DNA of 64,000 nt from Tenacibaculum jejuense. GTDB lineage: Bacteria > Bacteroidota > Bacteroidia > Flavobacteriales > Flavobacteriaceae. How positions within the stretch are numbered: position 1 is the first letter of the stretch; every line of letters begins with the position of its first letter. The notes beneath the pieces are model-generated. The model did no database searches, was not told the DNA's origin, and saw only the letters and a program-made list of their open reading frames with translations. Below, piece after piece: positions 54,632 through 63,928 of this stretch. The stretch lies in contig NZ_LT899436.1 in assembly GCF_900198195.1 (NCBI RefSeq), forward strand, positions 4,120,001 through 4,184,000. Direction: 5' to 3'. The position numbers and the translations under genes are program-made.

Positions 54632-55114
54632 GTGAGCATAGAAACAACATATTATTCTTCTCCTATTGGAACTCTAGAAATAACTGGAGATGAAAAATCA
54701 ATTCACTCTATTTATTTTATAGATGACGAACATTCTACTCCAGAAAACATTTCATCAAGAGAAATTAAAAACTGTGTTTTGCAACTAGAGGAATATTTCT
54801 CCGGAAATCGTAAAGAATTTGAATTAACATTAGCTCCTAAAGGAACCAAATTTCAAGGAAAAGTTTGGAATGAATTATTAAGAGTTCCTTTTGGAAAAAC
54901 TAGAAGTTATTTAGAACAATCTAAGGCATTAGGTGATATCAAAGCTATTAGAGCTGTTGCTTCTGCAAATGGCAAAAACCCAATTTCAATCATTATTCCT
55001 TGTCATAGAATTATAGGTTCCGACGGTTCTTTAACTGGGTATGCTGGTGGTGTTTGGAGAAAAAAATGGTTGTTAGAACATGAAAATGGAACAAAACAAC
55101 AAAGCTTATTTTAA
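54632..55114 (+). CDS. ogt: Methylated-DNA-protein-cysteine methyltransferase
   Basis: 160 residues, GTG start. Removes alkyl groups from O6-alkylguanine by transfer to a Cys, here in the invariant IPCHRIIG motif. Helix-turn-helix region with RAVASANGKNPI also fits. Small Ada/Ogt-like single-domain protein. Third gene of the tatD-NUDIX-ogt run, which suits a nucleic-acid-care theme. Confidence 0.92.
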   Translation: MSIETTYYSSPIGTLEITGDEKSIHSIYFIDDEHSTPENISSREIKNCVLQLEEYFSGNRKEFELTLAPKGTKFQGKVWNELLRVPFGKTRSYLEQSKALGDIKAIRAVASANGKNPISIIIPCHRIIGSDGSLTGYAGGVWRKKWLLEHENGTKQQSLF

Positions 55115-55129
55115 GTCAAAAAAAGCTGT

Positions 55130-55678
55130 TTATTTTCCTTTTTTATCTTCATAAGTAACTTTATCTAATGCATACCAGTTATAAAATTCGCTTCCATGAT
55201 CATAAGTATCTAATTTTAAAAAAGTAAGTCCTATTTTTTCTAAAACTTTACAAGACCCAATATTTTGAGGCATTGCTATTCCAATTATTCTATTAAGATT
55301 CAAATTTTCGAATCCAAATTTTATAATTTCTTTAGCGACTTCAGATGCTATACCTTTACCCCAATATTCTGGTAAAAATCTAAACCCTATGTCAGTTTCG
55401 TTTATTTCAGGAAGAAACTTTAATCCAGCAAAACCTATTACTTTATCTTTAGGCTTATATAAAACTGCCCATCTTCCATATCCATAATTCTCATAATCTT
55501 GAAACCAAATGTCTTGAATTATTTCTTTGGCTCTTTCTTCCGAAGCTATAATTTCATCACCTGTAAATTGATGAAGTTCTACATTAGAGTTAAATTCATA
55601 AACATCTTTATAATCATCTAGAACAAATTCTCTTACTATTAATCGTTCAGTTTCAATTATAATTTTTTCAGATTTCAT
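55130..55678 (-). CDS. GNAT-family N-acetyltransferase
   Basis: 182 residues. RimJ/RimL-type GNAT fold (ETERLIVREFVLDDYKDVY start, DIGFRFLPEYWGKGIASEVAKE acetyl-CoA loop, NIGSCKVLEKIGL). Substrate (a protein N-terminus or small amine) unknown. Twelve bases after tadA on the same strand; likely the last gene of the MOSC-tadA-GNAT run. Confidence 0.88.
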   Translation of the reverse strand: MKSEKIIIETERLIVREFVLDDYKDVYEFNSNVELHQFTGDEIIASEERAKEIIQDIWFQDYENYGYGRWAVLYKPKDKVIGFAGLKFLPEINETDIGFRFLPEYWGKGIASEVAKEIIKFGFENLNLNRIIGIAMPQNIGSCKVLEKIGLTFLKLDTYDHGSEFYNWYALDKVTYEDKKGK

Positions 55679-55689
55679 AAAACTTGGTA

Positions 55690-56136
55690 CTAATTCAGAT
55701 TCCTTTTTTGAATAAAAAATCTTTTTATTATTTCAGCACATTCTTCTTTTAAAACTCCAGATACAACCTTTGTTTTTGGATGTAATTTTGTTCCCAAAAC
55801 TGTAAAACCAGATTTAGGTTCATCAGCTCCGTAAACGATTTTTCCTATCTGGGTCCAATAACTTGCTCCTGCGCACATCTGACAAGGTTCAAGAGTTACG
55901 TATAATGTACAATCTCTAAGGTATTTTCCTCCTAAAAAATCTGCAGCAGAAGTAAAAGCTTGCATTTCTGCATGTGCTGTTACATCGTTTAAACGTTCTG
56001 TAAGATTATGTGCTCTGGCTATAATTTGATTTTTAAAAACAATAATTGCACCAACAGGAACCTCTCCTTTAGCATAAGCTTGCTCTGCTTCTTGCAGTGC
56101 TTTTCTCATAAAATATGCATCATCAAAAGGATTCAT
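55690..56136 (-). CDS. tadA: tRNA-specific adenosine deaminase
   Basis: 148 residues. Zinc deaminase making inosine at the tRNA wobble position: HAE motif in VTAHAEMQAF (His ligand and Glu acid/base) and PCQMCAGA with the two Cys ligands. Begins inside the stop codon region of the MOSC gene (4-base overlap), so translationally coupled. Essential in many bacteria. Confidence 0.93.
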   Translation of the reverse strand: MNPFDDAYFMRKALQEAEQAYAKGEVPVGAIIVFKNQIIARAHNLTERLNDVTAHAEMQAFTSAADFLGGKYLRDCTLYVTLEPCQMCAGASYWTQIGKIVYGADEPKSGFTVLGTKLHPKTKVVSGVLKEECAEIIKRFFIQKRNLN

Positions 56137-56690
56137 GAAAACTTACTTTTCTTTTTTTGTAAATAAATATCAGCTATGGTTGGCTTAGTTGTGTCTGTCT
56201 GAATTAATTCAAAAAGATCACCTTTCTTCACTTCACCAGTTTTTAAAACCTTAAAATACACTCCACTTTTAGTTGTATTCCAAAACTGTTTCACAATTTT
56301 CATGTCATTAAAACGAACTCCAAGCTTCATACAAGGATATCTAGGCTTAGTCACTTCTAATATAACTTCACCAACTTTGTATGTATCTCCAACATGAACT
56401 TTAGTTTCTTCTATATCATCTAAAGTTAAGTTTTCTCCAAAAATACCATACTCCCACTTTAAATCAGGATATAACTCTTTAAAATAATCGTAATGTTTTA
56501 CAGAATACGCATATACCGCCTGATCTATTCCTCCATGATGTTCTCTATCACATATTGAATCGCCTTTTACCTCTTCCACATTTAAATAAATTGGTTGATT
56601 TGTAGGATATTTAAAAATCCCTGTAGTTACCTTCTTCCCTTTCCAATCTATTTCTTTACGTTCGCCTATGTTCGTAGCTAAGATCTTCAT
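56133..56690 (-). CDS. MOSC domain protein (YiiM-like)
   Basis: 185 residues. MOSC domain with the HGGIDQAVYAY motif and a Cys in TKPRYPCMKLGVRF. YiiM-type proteins reduce N-hydroxylated compounds through a molybdenum cofactor; this Cys would be the molybdenum ligand, by family knowledge. First gene of a three-gene run with tadA and the GNAT gene; promoter box TAACTTTG upstream. Confidence 0.88.
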   Translation of the reverse strand: MKILATNIGERKEIDWKGKKVTTGIFKYPTNQPIYLNVEEVKGDSICDREHHGGIDQAVYAYSVKHYDYFKELYPDLKWEYGIFGENLTLDDIEETKVHVGDTYKVGEVILEVTKPRYPCMKLGVRFNDMKIVKQFWNTTKSGVYFKVLKTGEVKKGDLFELIQTDTTKPTIADIYLQKKKSKFS

Positions 56691-56705
56691 ATAAGTGCTT
56701 TTTTA

Positions 56706-56713
56706 CAAAGTTA
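56706..56713 (-). promoter_or_regulatory. -7 promoter element TAACTTTG for the MOSC-tadA-GNAT run
   Basis: Exact TAnnTTTG match on the minus strand, 15 bases before the ATG at 56690. Confidence 0.6.
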
Positions 56714-56750
56714 GCTAAATAAAATAGTTATTTTTACCAAAATTTTAGGT

Positions 56751-57518
56751 TTGATTTCAATCGATATCTCAACAGATAAAAAAGTTTATTTTGCTTCAGA
56801 TCAACACTTAGGAGCTCCCACAAAAGAAAAAAGCTTTCCTAGAGAGAAAAAGTTCTTACACTGGTTAAATGAAGTAGAAAAAGATGCTGAAGCTATATTT
56901 TTACTAGGCGATTTATTCGATTTTTGGTTTGAATATAAAACCGTTGTTCCTAAAGGATTTGTGCGTGTTCTAGGCAAATTAGCACAATTAAAAGACAAAG
57001 GAATTCCTATTTACTTTTTTGTTGGTAATCATGATTTATGGATGAAAGATTATTTTGAAACAGAACTAAATATTCCTGTCTTCTATAAACCTACCGAGTT
57101 TAAAATTGATGATAAACTTTTTTTAATTGGACATGGAGATGGTTTAGGCCCGCATGATCTTGGTTACAAAAGAATGAAAAAAGTTTTCACATTTCCCTTG
57201 TTTAAATGGCTCTTTAGATGGTTGCATCCAGATTTAGGTGTTCGATTAGGACAATATATGTCTGTAAAAAACAAAATGATTTCTGGTGATGAAGATTTTA
57301 AATTTCTGGGAGAAGAAAAAGAATGGCTGGTTCAATATTGTAAACGAAAATTAGAAACAAAACACTATGATTATTTTGTTTTCGGTCATCGTCACCTTCC
57401 TCTTGATATTACACTTTCAGAAAAAAGTAAATATTTTAACCTAGGTGACTGGGTACAATTCTTTACTTATGGAACTTTCTCATCATCTAAATTCACATTA
57501 GATAAATATGAAAAATAA
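56751..57518 (+). CDS. UDP-2,3-diacylglucosamine diphosphatase-like metallophosphatase
   Basis: 255 residues. TTG start chosen because the frame has a stop just upstream and no better start before the ASDQHLG motif. Calcineurin-like phosphoesterase motifs: ASDQHLG, GDLFDFWFEY, GNHDLW, GHGDG and GHRHLP. This set fits LpxH, which makes lipid X in lipid A synthesis; the LpxH-like hydrolase call is the best one. A TATTTTTA at 56729 is one base off the -7 consensus. Confidence 0.85.
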   Translation: MISIDISTDKKVYFASDQHLGAPTKEKSFPREKKFLHWLNEVEKDAEAIFLLGDLFDFWFEYKTVVPKGFVRVLGKLAQLKDKGIPIYFFVGNHDLWMKDYFETELNIPVFYKPTEFKIDDKLFLIGHGDGLGPHDLGYKRMKKVFTFPLFKWLFRWLHPDLGVRLGQYMSVKNKMISGDEDFKFLGEEKEWLVQYCKRKLETKHYDYFVFGHRHLPLDITLSEKSKYFNLGDWVQFFTYGTFSSSKFTLDKYEK

Positions 57519-57701
57519 AGAATTCTATATTTTTTCTATTACACTTATCACTAAGATTAACGGCAAATCTCTTTGTTTAATGAATTAAAACACAGTAAAA
57601 TGTTAAATTCATATCAAAAACATAATTAACATCAATTTTATTTATAAAAAACTTCAAATACCTTTAACCTCGTTTTAACAAGAAAAAAAATGTTAATATT
57701 G

Positions 57702-57709
57702 TAGCTTTG
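57702..57709 (+). promoter_or_regulatory. -7 promoter element TAGCTTTG for the bat operon
   Basis: Exact TAnnTTTG match, 35 bases before the moxR ATG. It is the only good promoter seen for the seven genes that follow; the gap 57519-57744 holds nothing else. Confidence 0.6.
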
Positions 57710-57744
57710 TTCACATAAAATCATAACTAATAATTTCTTATCAC

Positions 57745-58734
57745 ATGGACGTAGATGTTAGAGCGATTAACGAAAAAATAGAGAGAGAAAGTGCTTTTGT
57801 TGACCTTTTAACCAATGAAATGAATAAAGTTATAGTCGGTCAGAAAACAATGATTGAGAGACTTTTAATTGGTTTACTAGGAAACGGACACATCTTACTT
57901 GAAGGTGTACCTGGTTTAGCAAAAACTTTAGCTATCAACACATTATCTAAAGCTGTACAAGGAAGCTTTAGTAGAGTTCAGTTTACTCCAGATTTACTAC
58001 CTGCTGATGTTGTTGGTACTATGATTTATAATATGAAGGACAATGATTTTTCTATCAAAAAAGGTCCTATTTTCGCGAACTTTGTACTGGCAGATGAGAT
58101 CAACAGGGCTCCTGCTAAAGTTCAATCTGCTTTGTTAGAAGCAATGCAAGAAAGACAGATTACTATTGGAGACGAAACTTTTAAGCTAGACGAACCTTTC
58201 TTAGTAATGGCAACTCAAAACCCTGTTGAACAAGAAGGTACATATCCTTTACCAGAAGCTCAAGTAGACCGTTTCATGTTAAAAACTGTAATTGATTATC
58301 CTAAACTACAGGATGAGCAACTAATTATGAGACAAAGTTTAAATAATAGCTTTGGTAAAGTAAATCCTGTTATTTCTTTAGAACAAATTATTAAAGCTAG
58401 AGAAACAGTTAATGAAGTTTACATGGATGAAAAGATCGAAAAATATATTTTAGATATCATTTTCGCTACTCGTTATCCAGAAAATTATAATCTAGAAAAA
58501 TTAAAACCTTTAATAAGTTTTGGTTCTTCTCCTCGTGGTAGTATTGCATTAGCGAAAGCAGCTAAATGTTATGCTTTTATTAAAAGAAGAGGATATGTAA
58601 TTCCTGAAGATGTTCGTGCCATGACCAAAGATGTATTACGTCATAGAATTGGTATTACATATGAAGCTGAAGCCGAAAACATGACTTCATTAGATATAAT
58701 TAATGCAATTATTAACGAAGTTCAGGTTCCATAA
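57745..58734 (+). CDS. MoxR-family AAA+ ATPase
   Basis: 329 residues. Walker A GVPGLAKT (residues about 54-61), Walker B VLADEINRAP, sensor 1 TQNPVEQEGTYPLPEAQ-type helix. MoxR ATPases act as chaperones or insertion factors for VWA-domain proteins, several of which follow here. Cytoplasmic. First gene of the Bat operon. Confidence 0.94.
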   Translation: MDVDVRAINEKIERESAFVDLLTNEMNKVIVGQKTMIERLLIGLLGNGHILLEGVPGLAKTLAINTLSKAVQGSFSRVQFTPDLLPADVVGTMIYNMKDNDFSIKKGPIFANFVLADEINRAPAKVQSALLEAMQERQITIGDETFKLDEPFLVMATQNPVEQEGTYPLPEAQVDRFMLKTVIDYPKLQDEQLIMRQSLNNSFGKVNPVISLEQIIKARETVNEVYMDEKIEKYILDIIFATRYPENYNLEKLKPLISFGSSPRGSIALAKAAKCYAFIKRRGYVIPEDVRAMTKDVLRHRIGITYEAEAENMTSLDIINAIINEVQVP

Positions 58735-58804
58735 ATCACCAAACTAAAATCAACACAACTAGCCATTCAAAAACTAATTTAATCCCTTAAAATTTTTGCT
58801 AAGA

Positions 58805-59134
58805 ATGACTTTCAAATTAACAACGTACAAAACACTAAAAGGAAAAAAAGAAATTTTAGAAACTAAACAACAGAAAAATACACAAGCTATAGTTTATCAA
58901 AACGACGAACCTTCATTTTGGGTAGATTGTTTTGATTTACAAACAGAATCTAATGTTCAAATGAACTATTTAGTATTGTGTCAAAAAAGAAGTATGAAGG
59001 AGGTAATTAAAGAGATCGCTAAAAAGAATAACGTAAATATTACTATTCAAGAAGCTCCTTTATTTTCAGTAAAAGCAGATTCTGTTGATACTGACATTCA
59101 ATTACCACCTTTACCACTAGAATGGTTAAATTAA
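58805..59134 (+). CDS. Small protein of unknown function in the bat operon
   Basis: 109 residues from the ATG at 58805 (an upstream TTG at 58796 adds three). Not recognised. No signal peptide or membrane segment; mixed alpha/beta (TYKTLKGKKEILETKQQ, PLFSVKADSVDTD, ending LPPLPLEWLN). It sits between moxR and the DUF58 gene, 1 base before the latter, so it is co-transcribed and probably tied to their function. Confidence 0.75.
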   Translation: MTFKLTTYKTLKGKKEILETKQQKNTQAIVYQNDEPSFWVDCFDLQTESNVQMNYLVLCQKRSMKEVIKEIAKKNNVNITIQEAPLFSVKADSVDTDIQLPPLPLEWLN

Positions 59135-59135
59135 T

Positions 59136-60002
59136 ATGAATACCAAAGAGTTATTAAAAAAAGTTCGTAAGATAGAGATTAAGACAAAACGTTTGTCTAA
59201 TCATATTTTTGGAGGAGAATACCACTCAACCTTTAAAGGTCGTGGTATGACTTTCTCTGAAGTTCGTCAGTATCAATTCGGTGACGATATAAGGGCTATA
59301 GATTGGAACGTAACTGCGCGTTACAATGAACCTTACGTTAAAGTTTTTGAAGAAGAACGCGAGCTTACAATGATGCTCATGGTAGATGTTTCTGGATCAG
59401 AATCTTTTGGAACATCAGTTCAATTTAAAAGAGATACCGTAACTGAAATTGCTGCTACACTAGCATTTTCAGCAATCCAAAATAATGATAAAGTTGGATT
59501 AATCTTGTTCTCTGACCAAGTGGAGTTATTTATACCTCCTAAAAAAGGAAAAAGTCATGTACTTAGAATTATACGTGAACTTATAGAGTTTTCACCTAAA
59601 AGCACTAAGACCAATATAGACGAAGCTTTGAAATTCTTATCAAGTGTAATGAAGAAAAAAGCTATTGTTTTTATGCTTTCTGATTTTATTGATGAAAACT
59701 ATATGAAGACTTTAAAGATTGTTGGAAACAAACATGACTTAACTGGAATTCGTATTTATGATAAGTTCGATGAAGAAATTCCAAATCTAGGAATGGTGCC
59801 AATGTTAGATAATGAAACTAAAGAAGTACGATTAATTAACACCAGTTCTAAATCTCTACGAAATAAATACAAAGCTAATGCACTTCGTTTAAAAGATGAG
59901 TTTCAAAATTCTTTTAAGAAAAGTGGACTAGGAACTATAAACATAAGAGTTGACGAGAATTACGTCAAAAAACTATTAAGTTATTTTAAAAACAAAGCAT
60001 AA
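59136..60002 (+). CDS. DUF58 / VWA-like protein
   Basis: 288 residues. N-terminal DUF58 signature (YHSTFKGRGMTFSEVRQYQFG and DIRAIDWNVTARYNEPYVK) followed by a VWA-like fold with MIDAS DVSGSES. Cytoplasmic, no membrane segment. DUF58 proteins pair with MoxR ATPases. Ends one base before the next gene (TTG at 60004). Confidence 0.92.
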   Translation: MNTKELLKKVRKIEIKTKRLSNHIFGGEYHSTFKGRGMTFSEVRQYQFGDDIRAIDWNVTARYNEPYVKVFEEERELTMMLMVDVSGSESFGTSVQFKRDTVTEIAATLAFSAIQNNDKVGLILFSDQVELFIPPKKGKSHVLRIIRELIEFSPKSTKTNIDEALKFLSSVMKKKAIVFMLSDFIDENYMKTLKIVGNKHDLTGIRIYDKFDEEIPNLGMVPMLDNETKEVRLINTSSKSLRNKYKANALRLKDEFQNSFKKSGLGTINIRVDENYVKKLLSYFKNKA

Positions 60003-60003
60003 T

Positions 60004-61086
60004 TTGAAAAATTTATTACTATACATTGTATTATTACTTTCTATTCAGGCTATTTCGCAAACTGGTCCTGTTCAAGCTGAAGTGGATACTACGAATATTC
60101 GTATAGGTGAACAGTTTCAATACAAATTATCTATAGATGGCACAGAAAATGTAATCATTCCTAGACTTGAGTTAAATGGTTTAGAAATGGTAGATAGCCT
60201 GAAACTAGATACATTAAAAAACAAACTTGTTCAGAAATATATTTTAACTGGTTTTGATAGTGGATCTTTTTACATTCCTAGACAACAAATATTTATTAGA
60301 AATCAAACTTTTTTTACAGATAGCTTATTAATAAATGTAGCTACGGTTCCTGTAGATACAACTCAAGTAAAAATGTTTGCTATTAAAGGAATTAAAAGTG
60401 AACCTCTTCGATTCAGTGATTATAAACATATTATATTTTGGATTCTAGCCATACTTCTCTTAGTAGGTTCTATATTGTATTTCGCTTTAAAGAGAACAAA
60501 TGATGATGAGATTCAAACTTCTGAACAACTCTTATCGCCTTATCAAGAAGCTTTAAAGAACTTAAAAGTACTTGATGGAAAGTTATTGTGGCAAAACAAT
60601 CAAATTAAAGAACATTATAGTGAGTTAACTCATATTATCAGAAACTTTATTGAACGTGAACTTCATGTTCCTGCTTTAGAAACGACTTCTGACGGACTTA
60701 TAGAAAGCTTAACAGATTTCAAAGATTCAAACTCAATTATAGCAGAAAAAGAAACAATTGATAAACTAAACGGTTTACTAAAACAAGCAGACTTAGTTAA
60801 GTTCGCAAAATCTAAACCTTTAGCTCACGAAATAGAGGCTGATAGAAATATTGCTAAGTATGTAATTGATAATTTAAAGCCTAATAGTGTAGATACTGAA
60901 ACTACTGAAGTAGATTTAGAACCTGTTATTATTGTTGAAAAACCAATAGTTAAAAAACCATCTATACTCGTTAAAATAATTACTATTGCTGTGTTACTTT
61001 TAATTGTAACTGCAATTATTTACTCAGTATCTAAAACAGCTCCAGAATTAAACTCATTAAAACCTAAAGTAACAAATGTTCAATAA
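60004..61086 (+). CDS. Membrane protein of the bat operon
   Basis: 360 residues from a TTG start, the only start that leaves the Sec leader MKNLLLYIVLLLSIQAISQ intact. Extracytoplasmic beta domain (about 20-140, SGSFYIPRQQIF), a membrane helix (about 140-162), a cytoplasmic helical domain (about 180-300, LTHIIRNFIERELHVPALETT) and a second membrane helix (about 323-342). Not BatD itself by length, but the position fits the BatD-like/DUF4381 type. Overlaps batA by 11 bases. Confidence 0.75.
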   Translation: MKNLLLYIVLLLSIQAISQTGPVQAEVDTTNIRIGEQFQYKLSIDGTENVIIPRLELNGLEMVDSLKLDTLKNKLVQKYILTGFDSGSFYIPRQQIFIRNQTFFTDSLLINVATVPVDTTQVKMFAIKGIKSEPLRFSDYKHIIFWILAILLLVGSILYFALKRTNDDEIQTSEQLLSPYQEALKNLKVLDGKLLWQNNQIKEHYSELTHIIRNFIERELHVPALETTSDGLIESLTDFKDSNSIIAEKETIDKLNGLLKQADLVKFAKSKPLAHEIEADRNIAKYVIDNLKPNSVDTETTEVDLEPVIIVEKPIVKKPSILVKIITIAVLLLIVTAIIYSVSKTAPELNSLKPKVTNVQ

Positions 61087-62080
61087 TTTTGAATTCCATA
61101 ATCCAGAATTTTTGTGGTTATTAATTATTGTACCACTTTTAGCTTTGTGGCTTTTTTCCAACAGAAAAAAAGAGAACACATTACTTTCAATGCCTAACCT
61201 TAAAGGTTTTGATGCAAGTAGTTCTTTACTCCCAAAATTGAAACCATTTTTACATGTTTTTCGACTTTTAGCATTAGCCGCTTTAATTGTCGCTTTAGCT
61301 AGACCAAGAAATGTTTCTGTTAGTAAAAAAACTAAAACAAATCGTGGTATCGATATCGTTATGGCAATAGATGTTTCTGCCAGTATGTTAGCTAAAGATT
61401 TAAAACCTAACAGACTTGAAGCTTTAAAACGAGTTGCTATCGATTTTGTTAACAGAAGACCAAACGACAGAATAGGTATTGTAGTTTATGCAGGAGAAAG
61501 TTTCACACAAACTCCAATAACTAGTGATAAATCTATCGTAAAAAGAACTATTTCAGAAATTAAATGGGGACAATTAGAAGGTGGAACAGCTATTGGTATG
61601 GGACTTGGTTCTGCAGTGAATAGACTAAAAGAAAGTAAGGCAAAAAGTAAAGTAATTATTTTACTTACAGATGGTGTAAATAATGCTGGTTTTGTAGATC
61701 CTAAAACTGCTACTGAATTAGCAAAAGAAATAGGAATTAAAGTATATACTATCGGTATAGGAACCAATGGTATGGCTCCGTTCCCTTGGGCAAAAGACCC
61801 AAGAACAGGTAAATTATCTTTTAGAAATCAGAAGGTTGAAATTGACGAAAAATTATTACAATTTATCGCCGATGAAACTGAAGGAGAATATTTCAGGGCA
61901 ACTGACAATACTTCTTTAAAAGAAATTTACGATGAAATAGACAAGTTAGAGAAAACTAAAATTGAAGAATTTAAATATTATAATTACACAGAAAAGTATC
62001 GTCTTCTAGTGATTTTAGCAGGAATATTCTTGATTTTAGAATTCATATTAAGAAACACGTTATTTAAAAGCTTTATATAA
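61076..62080 (+). CDS. batA: VWA-domain membrane protein BatA
   Basis: 334 residues. Two N-terminal membrane helices (about 10-28 and 58-76), a VWA domain with MIDAS AIDVSASMLA, TDGVNNAG, and a C-terminal membrane helix (about 305-325). Bat proteins were named for Bacteroides aerotolerance. Its start overlaps the upstream gene by 11 bases and its stop is 1 base before batB. Confidence 0.9.
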   Translation: MFNNFEFHNPEFLWLLIIVPLLALWLFSNRKKENTLLSMPNLKGFDASSSLLPKLKPFLHVFRLLALAALIVALARPRNVSVSKKTKTNRGIDIVMAIDVSASMLAKDLKPNRLEALKRVAIDFVNRRPNDRIGIVVYAGESFTQTPITSDKSIVKRTISEIKWGQLEGGTAIGMGLGSAVNRLKESKAKSKVIILLTDGVNNAGFVDPKTATELAKEIGIKVYTIGIGTNGMAPFPWAKDPRTGKLSFRNQKVEIDEKLLQFIADETEGEYFRATDNTSLKEIYDEIDKLEKTKIEEFKYYNYTEKYRLLVILAGIFLILEFILRNTLFKSFI

Positions 62081-62081
62081 C

Positions 62082-63122
62082 ATGTATAAGATAGAAGAAC
62101 CAATATATTTTTCCCTTTTCATTATTATTCCAATAATGACTGTCATTTTTTTATTGGTTTTATGGTGGAAAAAAAATACCCAAAAGAAGTTTACTAATAA
62201 AGAGCTGTTGGCAAAATTAGCTCCTAATGCTTCTACATTTAAATCTGTTTTAAAACTTATCTTTTTATTAGTCGGATTAAGTTTTTTGATCATTTCTTTG
62301 GTAAATCCTAAAATGGGAACAAAACTTCAAACTGTAAAGCGCGAAGGAGTAGATATTATTTTTGCTTTAGATGTTTCTAAAAGTATGCTGGCTAAAGATA
62401 TAGCTCCAAACCGTTTAGAGAAATCAAAACAAATCATCTCTAAAATTATAGATAAGCTAGGAAGCGATCGTGTAGGAATTATTATTTATGCCGGAAATGC
62501 ATATCCTTTACTTCCTATCACAACCGATCATGCAGCAGCTAAAATGTTCTTACAAAACGCAAATCCTGATATGGTTTCTAGTCAAGGAACAGCAATTAAT
62601 GAAGCGTTAGATCTTTCTAAAACTTATTATAATAACGAAGAGCAAACTAACAAGTTTTTAGTAATTATTTCTGATGGAGAAGATCATCAAGAAGAAACGA
62701 AACAAAAAGCTCAAGATATAGCCAATGAAGGTGTAAAAGTGTACACAATTGGTGTAGGAACAGAAACTGGTGGTCCGATTCCTATCGAACTTAATGGCGG
62801 ACATATTGGTTATAAAAAGAACAGACAAGGTGAAACTGTAATTACCAAACGTAAAGCAGACGTTTTGGAAAGTATTGCAAACGTAGCCAATGGAAAATAT
62901 ATTGACGGAAACAAAACCGAACAACCTGTAAAAATGATCGAGAAAATTATTTCAAATGCTCAAAAAAGTGAGTTTGAAACTACGCAATTTTCTGATTATA
63001 AAGATCAATTTCAATGGTTCATCGGTATTGGAATACTATTCTTAGTAATAGATATGTTCTTCTTTGAAAGAAAGACAAAATGGATTAAAAAAGTAGACTT
63101 GTTTAACGAAAAGGAATCATAA
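62082..63122 (+). CDS. batB: VWA-domain membrane protein BatB
   Basis: 346 residues, paralogue of batA next door. Membrane helices at about 10-28 and 60-80, VWA domain with MIDAS ALDVSKSML and ISDGEDHQEE, and a C-terminal helix (about 308-326). The pair probably forms a complex in the inner membrane that the MoxR ATPase acts on. Confidence 0.9.
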   Translation: MYKIEEPIYFSLFIIIPIMTVIFLLVLWWKKNTQKKFTNKELLAKLAPNASTFKSVLKLIFLLVGLSFLIISLVNPKMGTKLQTVKREGVDIIFALDVSKSMLAKDIAPNRLEKSKQIISKIIDKLGSDRVGIIIYAGNAYPLLPITTDHAAAKMFLQNANPDMVSSQGTAINEALDLSKTYYNNEEQTNKFLVIISDGEDHQEETKQKAQDIANEGVKVYTIGVGTETGGPIPIELNGGHIGYKKNRQGETVITKRKADVLESIANVANGKYIDGNKTEQPVKMIEKIISNAQKSEFETTQFSDYKDQFQWFIGIGILFLVIDMFFFERKTKWIKKVDLFNEKES

Positions 63123-63124
63123 CC

Positions 63125-63928
63125 ATGAGATTGTTTATTAATTTTTGTACTGTTTTCTTATTACTAACAAGCACTTTAACAAGTGCTCAACAAGACACAT
63201 TAAAACTTCAACGTGAAGCCAGATCTTTATTACGTGATGGTAATGAGTTATATAACAAAGAAAAATTCAATGAAGCTTCTATTGCATATAGAAAAGCTTT
63301 AGGAAAGAACAGTAAATATGATAAAGCGAGTTACAACTATGGAAATTCTTTATATCAAGGAAAGAATTTTAAAGAAGCTGTATCTCAATACGAACTTACA
63401 ACCAAAACATCTAAATCTAAAGCTGAAAAAGCTGAAGCTTTCCATAATATTGGAAATGCAATGATGGAACAAAAACAGTTTGAACAAGCTGTAGAAGCTT
63501 ATAAAAATGCGTTACGAAATAATCCTAATGATGATGAAACTCGTTATAATTTAGCTGCTGCTCAAAAGCAAGTAAAAAAGCAACAACAGCAAAATAAAAA
63601 CGATAAGAACAAGAACAAAAAAGACAAGAAGGATAATAAAGATCAGAACAAGGACAAGGACAAGAAAGATCAAAAGGATCAGAACAAGAAAGATCAAGAT
63701 AAAAAAGACGATAATAAAGATCAGAAAGACAATAAAGACCAGAATGATCCGAAGAAAGACAAACAAGATAAGAACAAACAAAAACCTAAACCTCGTCCAG
63801 GTAAAATGACACCTGAACAAATGAAACAGCTGTTAGAAAGCTTAAATAACGAGGAAAAGAAGACTCAAAAGAAAATGAACGTTAAAAAATCAAAAGGTAG
63901 AAAAATAAAACAAGAAAAAGACTGGTAA
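63125..63928 (+). CDS. batC: TPR protein BatC with Lys/Asp-rich tail
   Basis: 267 residues. Sec signal peptide (to TSAQQ), TPR motifs at about 25-140 (LLRDGNELYNKEKFNEASIAYRK type, FEQAVEAYKNALRNNPNDD), then a low-complexity tail from about 150 to 225 of Lys, Asp, Asn and Gln (KDQNKKDQ-like units), and a short basic C-terminus with MTPEQMKQLLESL. Periplasmic. Last complete gene; the remaining 72 bases hold no open frame, so the next Bat gene starts beyond the window. Confidence 0.85.
   Translation: MRLFINFCTVFLLLTSTLTSAQQDTLKLQREARSLLRDGNELYNKEKFNEASIAYRKALGKNSKYDKASYNYGNSLYQGKNFKEAVSQYELTTKTSKSKAEKAEAFHNIGNAMMEQKQFEQAVEAYKNALRNNPNDDETRYNLAAAQKQVKKQQQQNKNDKNKNKKDKKDNKDQNKDKDKKDQKDQNKKDQDKKDDNKDQKDNKDQNDPKKDKQDKNKQKPKPRPGKMTPEQMKQLLESLNNEEKKTQKKMNVKKSKGRKIKQEKDW

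Noticed and set aside
63551..63820. Minus-strand hydrophobic ORF opposite batC
   Set aside because: It is the antisense of the Lys/Asp-rich repeat, which reads as Leu/Phe/Val/Ile; no start signals.
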